NCBI RefSeq assembly: GCF_033958435.1 | Contig: NC_134167.1 | Span: 1,632,001-1,696,000 of the forward strand | Length of the DNA: 64,000 bases | Source of the DNA: Carettochelys insculpta | Lineage: Eukaryota; Chordata; Testudines; Carettochelyidae | Direction: 5' to 3' | In this document: positions 21,355 to 32,369 of the stretch, piece by piece | How the letters are laid out: every line of letters begins with the position of its first letter | How positions within the stretch are numbered: the first letter of the stretch is position 1 | The notes under the pieces: model-generated | What the model was told of the DNA's origin: nothing | Database searches by the model: none | Seen by the model: the letters and a program-made list of their open reading frames with translations, nothing else | Translations under genes and position numbers: made by a program

Positions 21355-23360
21355 TGGTACGTACCAGCTTTTTTCCAATGCATACACCACCACTTAACTG
21401 CTTTTTGGACCAATGCGCCTCCCACACATCACTGTGCAAGCCACATTTCTTCCCAGTCTTCAGTACAGAACATTATTGCAGCAACTACAGCAATTCCACC
21501 CATGGAAAAGAAAAGAACCAGAATGTGATTTTTAAATGAGCTGGGATCCCCTGGCCAGTTAGCTCTCCGAGTGCAGCTCTCCGCTTAGTGTGGATTACAG
21601 ACCTGTTTGTGAGTTACCAGAATAACAGAATGCTGTACAATGTTGATGACAACATGAGAAGGCACTTCAAATTGAAAAATCAAAACATTTTGGTTAGACT
21701 TGTTGAAAACTAATTATTTCTTTTTTTTCAGATGTGTTTTCAACCCAAACAATTTGGCAAATGACAAATTTGAAAAATGTTTCAGTCGATCCAAATCTGC
21801 ATTTTTCAATGAAAAACGTTTTGTCTCTCTAGCCAGACAGCCCCAGGAAGCAAAGCTCCGGGGAAGGAGAAGCCCTAACTAAAGGATTCTTGGGAGGATA
21901 AAGGGTTAGAAAGACTTACAGAGGCTAGGGAAAAGGACAAAGTTTCATGCAAGTGTTGTTCTATTTGAATAGATGAGACCCCAGGGTAGAAGAGGTAGAG
22001 CATCAGTACCAATAGTGTAATAACTTGACCGGGAAGAAGGCAAGTTAAGGCCATATTGTGTAAGCCACATGCAATGTAAAACCAATAGTTATACTTTGGC
22101 CAGTTCTGCATCATCTTCCAATTGCTCATAAACACCTAAGAGCTACAACAGTTTACTCCAGCAACTTGCAAGTGTCACCTTGACTTTTCATGCACTGCAA
22201 TTATTTTCTTTTGATACCTATAAAAAGAATCAATTCTTCATGTCTCAGTAAATTCAGCCACCCTCTCTAAATATATTTTTCCTACTGTACTGATTATATA
22301 TTTCTAATCAGGTGTGATTTTATGTAATACGCTTCAATTTGCTAATCTGTCAGCGAAAGTGATTGCAGACAGAAATCCCACTCCCAACCACCACACACAG
22401 AAGTAATGGTGCTTTTCTTGCTTTTTTTCTCCCCCACAAAAAACTCATATGGATTCCTGCTATTGCCAATGAAAATTCCCCTTTCCTGATGAGCATTCGC
22501 CTCTATCCTAGATGGAATATCAATGTAACTCACTGGGCCATGCTGGCCAGCAGTACTAAACTATTCACAGGTAACATCAAACTACCCTATTCTGGACAAT
22601 GACAAAGCAATTACAGCTTGCTTCAGAACTCAGAAATTAGAAGCAGAATCTTTGGAACACAGTGGTAGGGGTTCGAATTATGTCCAAGAATTCCCAAGAC
22701 TCAAGTTCAAAAACCATACCTACCATCTCACTAGTAATGATAGAAAGAAAAGCCGGAAATAGACACATCTCCAAAAAGGTTCATTTCTTAGCCCCCTTAA
22801 CAGATTTGCTTATGAATGTCCCCTTCAGAACTTGCTCACAAATTGCCTTCCCTCTCATAATTTTCTCATTGTGTATTCCAGACAAGAGTCTCCACAAGTC
22901 CTACATTGAAAGAAATAGCTGTATATTATATGTGTCAAATGCTGTCTGGCAGCATCTCCAGATATCTTGTGGAATGGAAAAGACTTCATCTTGTAAGAGG
23001 GAAGGAGTACTGAATGCAGCCTTTGCTCAGGACGTGACGGCACAAGGGAATGGCTCTGAGGACTGTTATCTGTCTAAATCTCTCTCTTACCTCTCTGTCA
23101 AGGAGGCACAATGTTAGGACAAACACCTCCTGAGCAATACAGGGAGGGAACTGTGACTATTTTTCCCTTGCTGAAGGCGTTACTCTCGGGCAATCCTAGA
23201 ACAACATTATTCTACATACTAGTGCATTGTGGGGGCCCAGGCAAGAGTCCATTCACTCCTAATTTATCTGCTTGGGAAATGAAGGACCAGTTCCAGAGAG
23301 GTGTGGAAGGCAGAATTGTTATTATCCCCTACACTTTCTGCACATCAGTATGATCTGCAC
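21355..23360. other. No gene recognised
   Basis: Unique-looking AT-rich DNA. The 151-codon frame at 22662-23117 has no recognisable motif, starts at no convincing initiation context, and is in a region without other coding signals. Confidence 0.45.
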
Positions 23361-23361
23361 G

Positions 23362-23503
23362 TTATCATAGAATCATACAATACCAGAACTGGAAGGAAGC
23401 TTGAGAGGTCCTCATGTACAGTCCCATGCACCCTAGGCAGCACAAGAGCCATCTAGATCACCCCTGACAGATGTTTATCTAACTTGCTCCTAAACATCTC
23501 CAG
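23362..23503 (-). mobile_element. CR1 LINE 3' end, antisense, first segment
   Basis: On the minus strand this is the CR1 3' UTR terminus (plus strand 'ATAGAATCATACAATACCAG', 'AACTGGAAGGAAGC'). It is the downstream end of one old CR1 insertion that continues at 24269-24834 and 25388-26550. The PLE at 23504-24268 split it, duplicating CTAAACATCTCCAG. Confidence 0.85.
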
Positions 23504-24268
23504 AAGGCCCTAGGTGACAGGCCTGTTCTCTCCTCTAGAAAACCTCCCAACCTTATGAAGACTCTCACTGGCAACCACAGACTATACCACAATAATACCA
23601 ATCCTAGAATTTTTCCTTGCAACAAGCCCTGTTGTCATCTTTGTTCATGTATCTATTCTGGAGATACCATCAATGGACCTAACCATGTTATTCACAGAAT
23701 CACGAGCACATTCTCCTGTTCCTCCACAAACATCATGTGCCAGCAATGCCCACACACCATGTATACAGGACAAACTACAAACACTCTTTGACAAAGAATG
23801 AATGGACACAAGAGAGACATCAAAAAGCTCCCAACTCACAAACTTGTCAGCCAGTACCTTAATGGAGTGGGCCACTCTGTTAATGACCTGAAAGTCTGTG
23901 TTTTACTGAAAAGGAACTTTAACAATTGTTTACAGAGGGAGTCCTCAGAACTGTCATTTATATTCAAATTTGACACATTAACATGTGGTTTGAACCAGAA
24001 CAGCAATTACCTGGCCCACTATAAGGACTCTTTTACATACTTTTTTTTAGCTGACTCCTAACTTCCCCACCCCACACCTCCCTCCTGCTGCCCCTCTGTT
24101 CTTCTGATTTGTCAACCTTGATCATTTTTGGACCTCTGTGCTTTCTATATTGAGTCTGCTCTGGTAAGGCTATGATCTGAAGAAGTGGGTCTGTCCCATG
24201 AAAGCTCATCACCTAATAAATTATCTTCTTAGTGTTCAAAGTGCTACTTGATGGCTTTTTCATTTTGA
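23504..24268 (+). mobile_element. Penelope-like retroelement fragment, copy 1 (GIY-YIG endonuclease region)
   Basis: 765 bp inserted into an old CR1, with a 14-bp duplication (23490-23503 against 24269-24282, 13 of 14 matching). One frame runs 186 codons from 23504 to the stop at 24059 with a single internal stop at 23789. It starts at the end of the reverse-transcriptase/linker region (RKPPNL), continues through a cysteine-rich linker (CCHLCSCIYSGD) and the endonuclease region: CSSTNIMCQQCP, then YTGQT in the place of YIG, then MNGHKRDIKK, VSQYLNGVGHSVNDLKV, and a conserved ERESSEL..GLN ending. PLEs use this endonuclease with a telomerase-like reverse transcriptase for target-primed insertion. 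The tail has CTGAAGA, a stem, GAAA and TAATAAA. It is defective: 5'-truncated and with a stop. Confidence 0.85.
24177..24203 (+). ncRNA. Hammerhead-like core motif in PLE copy 1 tail
   Basis: CTGAAGA, one extra A, stem GTGGG/CCCAT (last pair G-U), then GAAA. Both boxes of the hammerhead core (CUGANGA and GAAA) are present. The extra A before stem II and the lack of an obvious stem III/cleavage site leave activity doubtful. Confidence 0.35.
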
Positions 24269-24834
24269 CTAAATATCTCCAGCGATAGAGACCCTACCAC
24301 TCCTTTAGGCAATTTATTGCAGTGCTTAGCCACGTTGACACGAAGTTTTTCCTTAAGTCCAATCTAAACCTCCCAGGTTGCAATTTAAGTTAATTGATTC
24401 TTATCTTATCAGGGGCTGAAGAGAATAACTTCTCTCTCTCCTCCTTGTAACATCCGTCTAGTTTCTTGAAAGCTGTTGTGAACCCTCCTGTTTTCTCTTT
24501 TCCAAAGCAAACAAACCCAGTTCTTTCAATATTCTCTCATAGGTCGTGTTTTCTAGACTTCTAATAATTTTTGTTGCTCCTCTTTGGACCTTCGCCACTT
24601 TCTCCACAATTTTTCCTGAAATGTGGTGCCCACAACTGGACACGATACTCTAATTGAAGCCTAAACAGCACAGAGTACAGCAGACTTCTCATGTCTTGCT
24701 TGCAACGCTCCTATTAATGCATCCCAGAATGATGTTTGCTTTTTTGTAATAGTATCACACTGTGGTCTCATTTAGCACATAGCACAGATCCCTTTCTGCA
24801 GTACTTTACCCTAGACAGTCACCTCTCATTTTCT
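24269..24834 (-). mobile_element. CR1 LINE ORF2 C-terminal region, antisense, second segment
   Basis: Continues the CR1 split by the PLE at 23504. Reverse-translated motifs include VAKVQRGATKIIRSLENTTY, matching the C-terminal part of CR1 ORF2. Frames are broken throughout. It is cut at its other end by a second PLE insertion (24835), which duplicated a 12-bp target. Confidence 0.9.
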
Positions 24835-25387
24835 TTTTATTGGACAGACTTCTCACTCCCTTAGACAAAGGGTCAATGGGCACAACACAGACATCAAAAC
24901 ACCCCAGCTCCACAAACCAGTTAGTCAACATTTTAATGGAATCGGGCATTCTGTCAATGACCTAAAGGTATGTGTGTTACTGAAAAGGAATTATCACACC
25001 GTTTTGGAAAGAGAAACATCTGAGCTGGCTTTTATATTCAAATTCAGCACATTAACTCATGGTTTAAATCGTGATGGGAACTTTCTGAGTCACTATAGGG
25101 GCTTGTCTGCATACTTGGCTCAATCTAATTCTTGACCTTCCCCCCACCCCTCCACTCTCTGATTTGCTCACCTTGATTATCTTTTTCTGATTTGTCCTCC
25201 TTGCTTGCTGTTTTTGGTTCTCTGTGCCTTAAATATTGAGTCTGTTCTGGTCTGGCTATGGTCTGAAGAAGTGGGTCTGTCCCACGAAAGCTCACCTAAT
25301 AAACTATTTTGCTAGTCTTTAAAGTGCTACTTGACTGCTTTTTGTTTTGATAGTGTATAGACTAGCATGGCTTCCTCTTTGTTACTA
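24835..25387 (+). mobile_element. Penelope-like retroelement fragment, copy 2, open 97-codon endonuclease frame
   Basis: 553 bp inserted in the same old CR1 as copy 1. The target duplication is CTCTCATTTTCT (24823-24834) against CTCTAATTTTCT (25388-25399), 11 of 12 matching. From 24842 to the stop at 25133 the frame is completely open for 97 codons: GQTSHSLRQRVNGH, NTDIK, KPVSQHFNGIGHSVNDLKV, then ERETSELAFIFKF and GLNRDGN. This is the second half of the GIY-YIG endonuclease and the PLE C-terminus; it has no ATG at its start because it is a 5'-truncated copy. The non-coding tail carries CTGAAGA/GAAA and a final 'AGACTAGCATGGCTTCC' that resembles the ends of the short elements at 4386 and 63254. 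Confidence 0.85.
25263..25289 (+). ncRNA. Hammerhead-like core motif in PLE copy 2 tail
   Basis: CTGAAGA, one A, perfect 5-bp stem GTGGG/CCCAC with TCTGT loop, then GAAA. This is one of the two best-preserved examples in the window, the other being at 37223. The extra A and missing stem III are departures from the classical hammerhead. Confidence 0.4.
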
Positions 25388-26550
25388 CTCTAATTTTCTG
25401 TGTGTGAAACTGACTGTTCCTTTTTAACTTGAGTAATTTGCATTTGTTCTTATTGAACTTTATCCTCTTTTCCTCAGATCATTTCTGCAGTTTGCTTAGA
25501 TCATTTTTAATAACAACTCCATCTTCCGTAATACTTGTAACCTATCTCAGCTTGGTAACTAAATCATTGATGAAGATATTTAACAGAACCAGACACCAAG
25601 TTGATTCCAGCATGACTGTGAACCATAACTACTTTCCGAGAACGTTTAGCCAATCAGTTATTTACACATCTTACTGTAAGCCCATCTAGGCTGTATTTCC
25701 CTGGTTAATCTAGAAAAAGGTCACAAAAGACTAAGGTCCAGGTATACCATGTCTACTGCTGCCCTCTTATCCAAAAGGCTTTTTAACCTATCAAAGAAAG
25801 CTGTCAGGTTGGTTTGACATGATTTATTCTTGAGAAATACATGCTGATTGTTAATTTTCACCTTCTCATTTTCTAAATGTTTGCCGACGGATCCCTTAAT
25901 CATTTGCTCAATTATCTTTCCTGGCACAGAAATTAAGCTGACTGGCCTGTACTTTCTTGGCTTGTCCTTATTTCCCTTTTTATAGATGGGCACTATATTT
26001 GCCCTTTTCCATTCTTCTGGAATCTCTTCTGTCTTTTATGACTTTTCAAAGATGACAGTTACCTTCTCAAAAAGCTCCTTCATTTTGTTTCCTAGGATCC
26101 ATTTCATCAGGCCCTGGTGACTTGGTTACATCTAACTTTTCTAAGTTATTTTTAACAAGTGCTTTCTCTATTTTAACTTCGGAACCTACCTCCTTTTCTC
26201 CACCATTCACCATTATATGCACCCAGTAACCAGCACATTTCTTAGTGAAAACCGAAACCATGAAATCATTAAGTATCTGTGCAGTTTCCACAGTTCCTGC
26301 TACTGTTTTTCCCTGTTCATTGAGTAATAGGCCCACCCTGTCCTTGGGTCTTCTGCTTGCTTTAACAGAGCTGTAGAACGTTTTTGTCTTACCCTCTGTG
26401 TCTCTAACTAGAGTGAGCTCATTTAATGCCTTCACCTTTTCAATTTTGCCCCTACATGCTTGTGGTATTTGTTTACATTCATCCTTTGTGCTTTGACCTA
26501 ATTTCCACTTTATATAGGGCTCCTTTCTGATTATGAGCTCAATCAAGCTT
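25388..26550 (-). mobile_element. CR1 LINE ORF2 reverse-transcriptase region, antisense, third segment
   Basis: The minus strand encodes broken CR1 ORF2. The pre-RT region contains LLNEQGKTVAGTVETAQILN; the first RT block reads KSPGPDEMDPR; then come NKDKPRKYRPVSLISVPGKI and AVDMVYLDLS (the block before the catalytic aspartates). The segment carrying the catalytic YADD-type block is not recognisable between 25,400 and 25,720, where the sequence is deleted or too diverged. It is older than the PLE insertions, which lie inside it. Confidence 0.9.
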
Positions 26551-26554
26551 CTTT

Positions 26555-27222
26555 CTTAGCATGTGTGAAAATCATTTCACTGGAAACACATTTCAGCTGC
26601 GGGAAAATGTTTAGCAAAGAAGGATCAACAGAGGCTTTAAACAAATCAGTGAATACCTGGCTTCTGTAAGTAGTGGCTATTTCCCCAGCATTTATTTTAT
26701 TTTAAAAAAAAAACAAAATTAATGGCATGGATTAGTGTTTAAAAATTCACGAGTCCTGAAAGGTGGTTTAAAATTCATTTACCCTGAAGCCTGCATCTTA
26801 TTGATATTTGAAAATGTCATTCAAGATTTACAGAACATTGATGAGAATATGTGAACAGCAACTGGAGAAAGTTACCTTAAATAAAGCATTAGGGCATGAC
26901 TGTAATATGATTAGAAAAATATATCCCTTCAGAATAATTAAGACAAGGGGACATCTTTAGTTCTAATAAGTACATGTAATAAGATTATTTTGATTTTAAA
27001 ATGTCATCCAATTCTCTCTCAGCAACATGGAAGATGCCTGCTGTTACTGCTATGCAGGGAGGTAGCTGGATGCAGAGACCAAAGGTCACCCTCCATTTTG
27101 AGAGGCGTGAATAGAGACAGCAGAGAACAGAACAGACTTTGGCAGGCTGCAGCTTATAGCAACATATACTTATTAAATATTTTTTTCTGGCTCAAGAACA
27201 GTACACACAGGATTCAAGTAAC
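26555..27222. other. No gene recognised
   Basis: AT-rich unique DNA with an A run near 26,704. No repeat hallmark. Confidence 0.5.
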
Positions 27223-27224
27223 TA

Positions 27225-27531
27225 CAGGTTGAACCTCTCTGATCCAGAACTCTTGCTGGCAACATCCATAGTCTGGCATGATTTTAGTTAGCAAGATGTC
27301 CACTTATGGGTGTGGCCAAGTTCTCTTTGGTCCCATGAACTTTGTTTACACCCCTCAGTCCTGGCTTTCCGTGTTCTGTGCTGTTATTTAGCTGTGACTG
27401 CCTTCTAAGAGCCAAGTAAGCAGTACAAATGTTGGTAATGTGCTAGACAATATTCACCTACAGTGGTATGGCAAATCCTCATCTGGCACCAGTCAGGTCC
27501 AGAGTGTGCCAGAATAGAAAGGTTCCACCCC
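27225..27531 (+). mobile_element. Tigger/pogo-like non-autonomous DNA transposon
   Basis: Starts CAGGTTGAACCTCTCTGATC after TA (27223-27224) and ends GAATAGAAAGGTTCCACCCC before TA (27532-27533). The interior aligns with the copies at 15204 and 52087, with small deletions. No transposase. Confidence 0.85.
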
Positions 27532-27534
27532 TAC

Positions 27535-28870
27535 CAATGAAATATATTGCCTGGGAAAGAATCAGAGCTTTGGAATTTATCAGCCTCGTAGGCAGTATGG
27601 TATTTGCAGCTGCCATGGGGTTTTCAACGATGCAGACTTATATTATTCATTCACCGGATCTTGCTGTGTGATGTGTGCAATATTTCAGAGCAAGTGTATT
27701 GCAAGGTAAACAAGGGAGACAAAATGAATATGAGTTGTGTGGAACCTTGTTTGCCTGTCTCTGTAGGGCAAAGTTTGCTTCTGTACATAGATTACTGTGG
27801 TATCAGATGGACTGTGAGAACACATATCAACACAAGACTTATATTTTGAAGACTATGAGAAATTACAAATGTGGCAGTCATTCCAGATAATTTCTTACTT
27901 GTTGCCTTCTGTTTGCCAGCGCGGATAGCACCCTCCCTTGATCTATTTATGAGACATTGTAGCTTAATCCACACTTCTACTCTGAAGACAGTGTTGTTAG
28001 TATGTTCATGCTGTCGATTGGCAAACGACCCAGTATGCCATTCTTATGTTCTTACCAATCATATCGTAACTCTAGCATCCCTGAGTGCTTTATAAACACT
28101 AACTGACTATTAGCAAACTGAAGGAACATGCTACACCAGTAGAATTCCAGGCATCCTTCCTGAGAGGTCAGAGTACCAGGATACCAAGATTTTGCTGTTT
28201 CATTTCAGCAAATCCTCCTTATTTTGCTTCATCTTTACTGCTGTGCTCAAGGAAAGTACAAGTTGCTATGGTAATAGATATCTCCATGGCAATATGATAC
28301 ACGACAGATCCAGTGTGGACTCGGAACATAAAATGTGATCCTATTGGAATTGGTGAAAAACAAGCTACGAACGGTGTTTGAAAAACAGATCACAGTATTA
28401 ATTGGACTCTGGCTTACAGGTAAGTTTGGCAAAAGGAGCAGGATAAAATAAGCTAGCAATTGAAAGGCAAAGAAATAGTTGAAATTTTATAGATCGTGGT
28501 GCTAGAATATATTCAATATTAATAAAGCCAGTTTAAAATATGGTTCTACCTTGGAAAGTGATTGTTAGCTTTTAACATCCTTTATTCTTATTTATAACAC
28601 TTTGGCATTATAAGGGATCTTAGTTTAACAACTTCCTACTCACTAGCTGAACAGAATGAATAAATTCATGCAACTAATGTTTCCTAATTCTAAATGAACT
28701 GCCAAGTTATCTGCAACAGCATACTATTTCCTGAGATGTATTCATCCTGTAGTTTACATGAATCACTCTTGGTCTGCATTTTGAGCTTAAGCAGTTTGAG
28801 AGTTTATGAAATTTGAGCTGTGCTGTTTCATTTGTATTGGAATTGGTCACATGGTATGACTCTGTTTCCT
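27535..28870. other. Mostly unique DNA with a CR1 tail stub
   Basis: A short stub of CR1 3' tail lies near 28025-28056 (ACGACCCAGTATGCCATTC, then TTATGTTCTTA). Otherwise AT-rich sequence with short frames only. Confidence 0.5.
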
Positions 28871-28871
28871 G

Positions 28872-29145
28872 CTAGGCCTACTGACAGCAGGAGAGGAAGG
28901 CAAAGGGGGCAGTTCCCCCAGGCTCAGCCTTTCAAAGGGACCCAGTGCTCCAGCTGCTGCCAAAATATCAGCGGTAGCTGGAGCTCCAGACCCCTTTGAA
29001 TTGCTGCACGTTGGGGAAGGCATGGGTGGAGGGGGAGCAGAACAAGTGCCACCAAGGGCAGAATGCCCTAGGCCATACTCTTTCCACATTGGCCCTTCCT
29101 CTTCTGGGGTGTAGAGCCAGGTCTCCCGTCCCACCTTGTCCCAAG
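28872..29145. repeat. GC-rich interspersed repeat (family B)
   Basis: 'TAGGCCTACTGACAGCAGG', 'GCAAAGGGGGCAGTTCCCCC', 'TTTCAAAGGGACCCAGTGC' and 'GCTCCAGACCCCTTTGAATT' align with the copies at 32152 and 14748. The central part is self-complementary (CAGCTGCTGCC against GGTAGCTGGAG). No coding content. Confidence 0.6.
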
Positions 29146-29149
29146 GCTG

Positions 29150-32100
29150 AATCAGCTCTTGGTGCCGCTGCTTCCTGCTTAGGTTGTCATGTATACAAGG
29201 TTGGGACTTTACAGAATTAATGTGATATACAGCTGTTGCTGTTCAGCAGCTCTTAGAATAAGGTCCCATTTGCAAGACCAGATGGACTTACATCTTACGT
29301 GCCCCAAGATGCAGCACCTTCACTGTCCCCCATGTGAACAGTTGACCTTCATGTTGTCTATAAAAAAAAAAAAATGAAACTTTTAACCCTTTTACATCCC
29401 TCTGAACATTAGCACTCTTTGGCATGTGCTCACTGGCCATACCCGGAAAATCAGCCGTTTGCTTTTGCTCAGCAGCAGCGTTTTCCAAAGCATTGAGTGG
29501 TGCAGGCTTACTGTGGTTACTGAAACCAGCAGGAGACTCCTACTCAAGTCAACATGAGCAGAGTTAAACCACTTCTGGAGGATCTTAAAATCCCACAGGA
29601 GGTGCTTCAATATAAATGGTGCTGCCTAATATGGTAGCTCTGAAGTCTGAACAAGAGCAGCCTAAAGGAAGCTATGGTAAAAAGAGTGTTTTAAGCCATA
29701 AACAGGATATAGTTTTGTAGCCCGATCCAAAGATTCCCATATAATGCTCTGAGGATTGACAGGTCCTTGTCCCAAGATCTGGGCTAGTTAAGTTACTATT
29801 ACAATTACTCTATGGTTGGGAATGCCGACGTGGACAAGTCCAACACTCACACAACAGGAACTCTTGCGCATTTACTAATGAATTATTTATTTGTACAGTT
29901 AGTAAAGCTATACACACTAACTCAGCAACGTAGAGAGAGATAATGCAGAAAGTGCATCGAAACATCCCTCCTCACACCATACCTTGCCGAACAACCTGGA
30001 TGTTAGCCATTATTTTCCTCATTACCATCATCTTCCTCATCTTCACCAGTGGCCATCATTCTGACCCCCCTAATGGTCTAAATCACAATCCTTGCTGCTC
30101 TGGGATGCTACTTTTATAATACATTATGACAAAATTACCATTTCTAATGCATATTCAATAGGAGCTTTTCCCCTTATTCCTTACTTGTATTTCCTCCCTT
30201 TATCAATGCTAAAATATCCTTTTTCCATAGGCTAGTACACCTGTAATTTGACTCCATTATCATATATGTCAGTTCGTTGCTGTGGCACATTTGCAGTCAT
30301 ATGTTCCATCTGGAACCCGCTTTGAGCTCCTGTCCTGTGATCAGTTGATGTCATATGCCCAGAATTCCCCCTGACCTTCTACTTCCTGTTCCTCGTAACT
30401 TAAGTAATTCTTAAGTTTATCTATGCCAAAATTTACCAGTTTCAAGCTTCATATTAACTGCAAAAGCCAAAGTCTTACAGGATACAAAGCTGTAGTTTCC
30501 TCGTATTATTGCTCAATAAAATAAAGGAGACTATAATGCAGGTAAACTGGTCACTAGGCTATAGTTTGAGGGATTTAAGATCTAATTGTGTTAGTTTCAG
30601 TGAGCCTTGTTTCAGGCCCTAAAACATTAAATGATCAAATAAGAAAACAAAAACAAACAGAGCAATGTCAAACACAGGACAGAACTTAAGACCTTAATAA
30701 TCAAACTATGTCACTTATAATCCTCTGCCTATTTTTTCTCTATCATTTCCCCTTGGAATTGCTTTTGGCTGCATATTACTCAGTTCAGAATACAGCTTTA
30801 TCACTCTAAAGCACAGAATGATGGAAAAGATGATTTATCAGAATTAAATGGTTAAAATAAGGGCAATGGCTCATATTAATAGCTGAGGTTTTCAGTAATA
30901 GTTTAACCACGAGGACCTGTTTGTTTGTGTAAATACTGATTGCTAGATCCACTAGTTGTCTTGAATTGATCTCTTCCTTTCTTCTTCAACAGAATTAACT
31001 TATCTTCATGAACGGAAGCACAAGCAAATACACACATGCACACACGCACGCACAAATGGCAGCATAGGCGAATATGCACACATTTTGTGGCCAGAATAAC
31101 CAAAGAATAGGAAAGTACAAAATGCCATTCAAGGGATCTGTGTCCAACAACCCCCTGATGCCAGGTTCTGAACTCGAAGTTGGCTTAATTGTACTGTACA
31201 AGTGGTTCCACTCCAGTTCAGGTCCGTAGCCCTTCTGCATCACACCGAAGCACCTCTGGAAGTTTAATGTTTAAGTGTACAAGTGGGTAAAGATATACCC
31301 ACATTCCCCACGGAGCACTGGTTTGTAAAATACTGAGAACGGAAGAAAACTGTAGAAAGGTCTAGAAGCTGAGCAATCAGGTGAACAGCACATCATAATG
31401 TAGGCCTTGATTCAGCAAAGCACTTGAGCATGCACTTCACTCATTCCCTAGTCGTCAAAGCTCTTCAGCTTGTGCAATAGTGAAAGCTTAGTGCTTTGCA
31501 AAATCACCGCCTTATTTAGAAAATTATAAAGTTGCAGACCAATGGAAACTATACAGAAGAGGAAAAATATAATCTGTATCTGGGACATAGGTTAGAATAG
31601 AGGATGGTTCCACATCCACACACTCCACTCCAAAGCTAATTTACTAAAACCTGGTTTAAATAAATGATTTTCAAGAACTACATGAACATTGTAAAACGGT
31701 ATAAACTGTAACCCTCCAGTGATTCCTCAGGCAGGATGAAGCTCTTGTATTTTTTTTTCCTTTCAATGATATGTCTGAGATAGTGGAGAATAAATATATA
31801 TGTGGATCCCCTAGGATTACTCTGCTCAAAATTATATTAAATAAACCTAATCTTGCTACAGTATGATTTCTCTCCCTAGTCAAGGGCAACATTTACTTGA
31901 TCCAATATCCTCTCAGCTATCACTCATTCACTGGATAAACCAAGGCAAGTGCAGAGCCAGGATATGAACTACCTACAGAAATAACATGTGTAACCACCAA
32001 TAAATCCACTATTCACTTAAGACTAAAAGCCGTTCAGCAGACGTTTTTTCCCCAGACACATTGGAGGCCTGCTGGAATAAATATGGCAGGAGCCAACAGA

Positions 32101-32150
32101 AGCGATAGCTGCTAAACTGTGGACAAACAAGCTGCGGCTCGGGACTGCTG
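29150..32150. other. No gene recognised
   Basis: AT-rich unique DNA. It contains an A13 run (29362-29374), a CA/CG-rich microsatellite near 31029-31054, and a 'GGCCTTGATTCAGCAAAGCA' patch near 31,403 that resembles an old palindromic amniote repeat. Frames are short and unsupported. Confidence 0.5.
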
Positions 32151-32151
32151 G

Positions 32152-32365
32152 AAACAGGCCCACCCGTGGGGGTAGGGGCAAAGGGGGCAGTTGTCCTGGG
32201 GCATGGTGATTCAAAAGGCCCCAGGGCTCCTAGCCCCCACTGCTGGTACGCAGGAGTACCGGCGTGCACACTCCAGGCAGCACTGAAGGCTGACTGCCCA
32301 CAGCCCTGTCTCTTCTGCCTGAAGCTGAAGCCCTTCTGAGAGTGTGGAGCTGTGCCCCCTCCCAC
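32152..32365. repeat. GC-rich interspersed repeat (family B)
   Basis: 'CCACCCGTGGGGGTAGGGGC', 'AAAGGGGGCAGTTGTCCTGG' and 'CAAAAGGCCCCAGGGCTCC' place it in the family seen at 11284, 14748 and 28872. The minus-strand frames over it are by-products. Confidence 0.65.
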
Positions 32366-32369
32366 TCAG

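Noticed and set aside
22662..23117. 151-codon frame as a gene
   Set aside because: No motif, no exon context, and no supporting composition.
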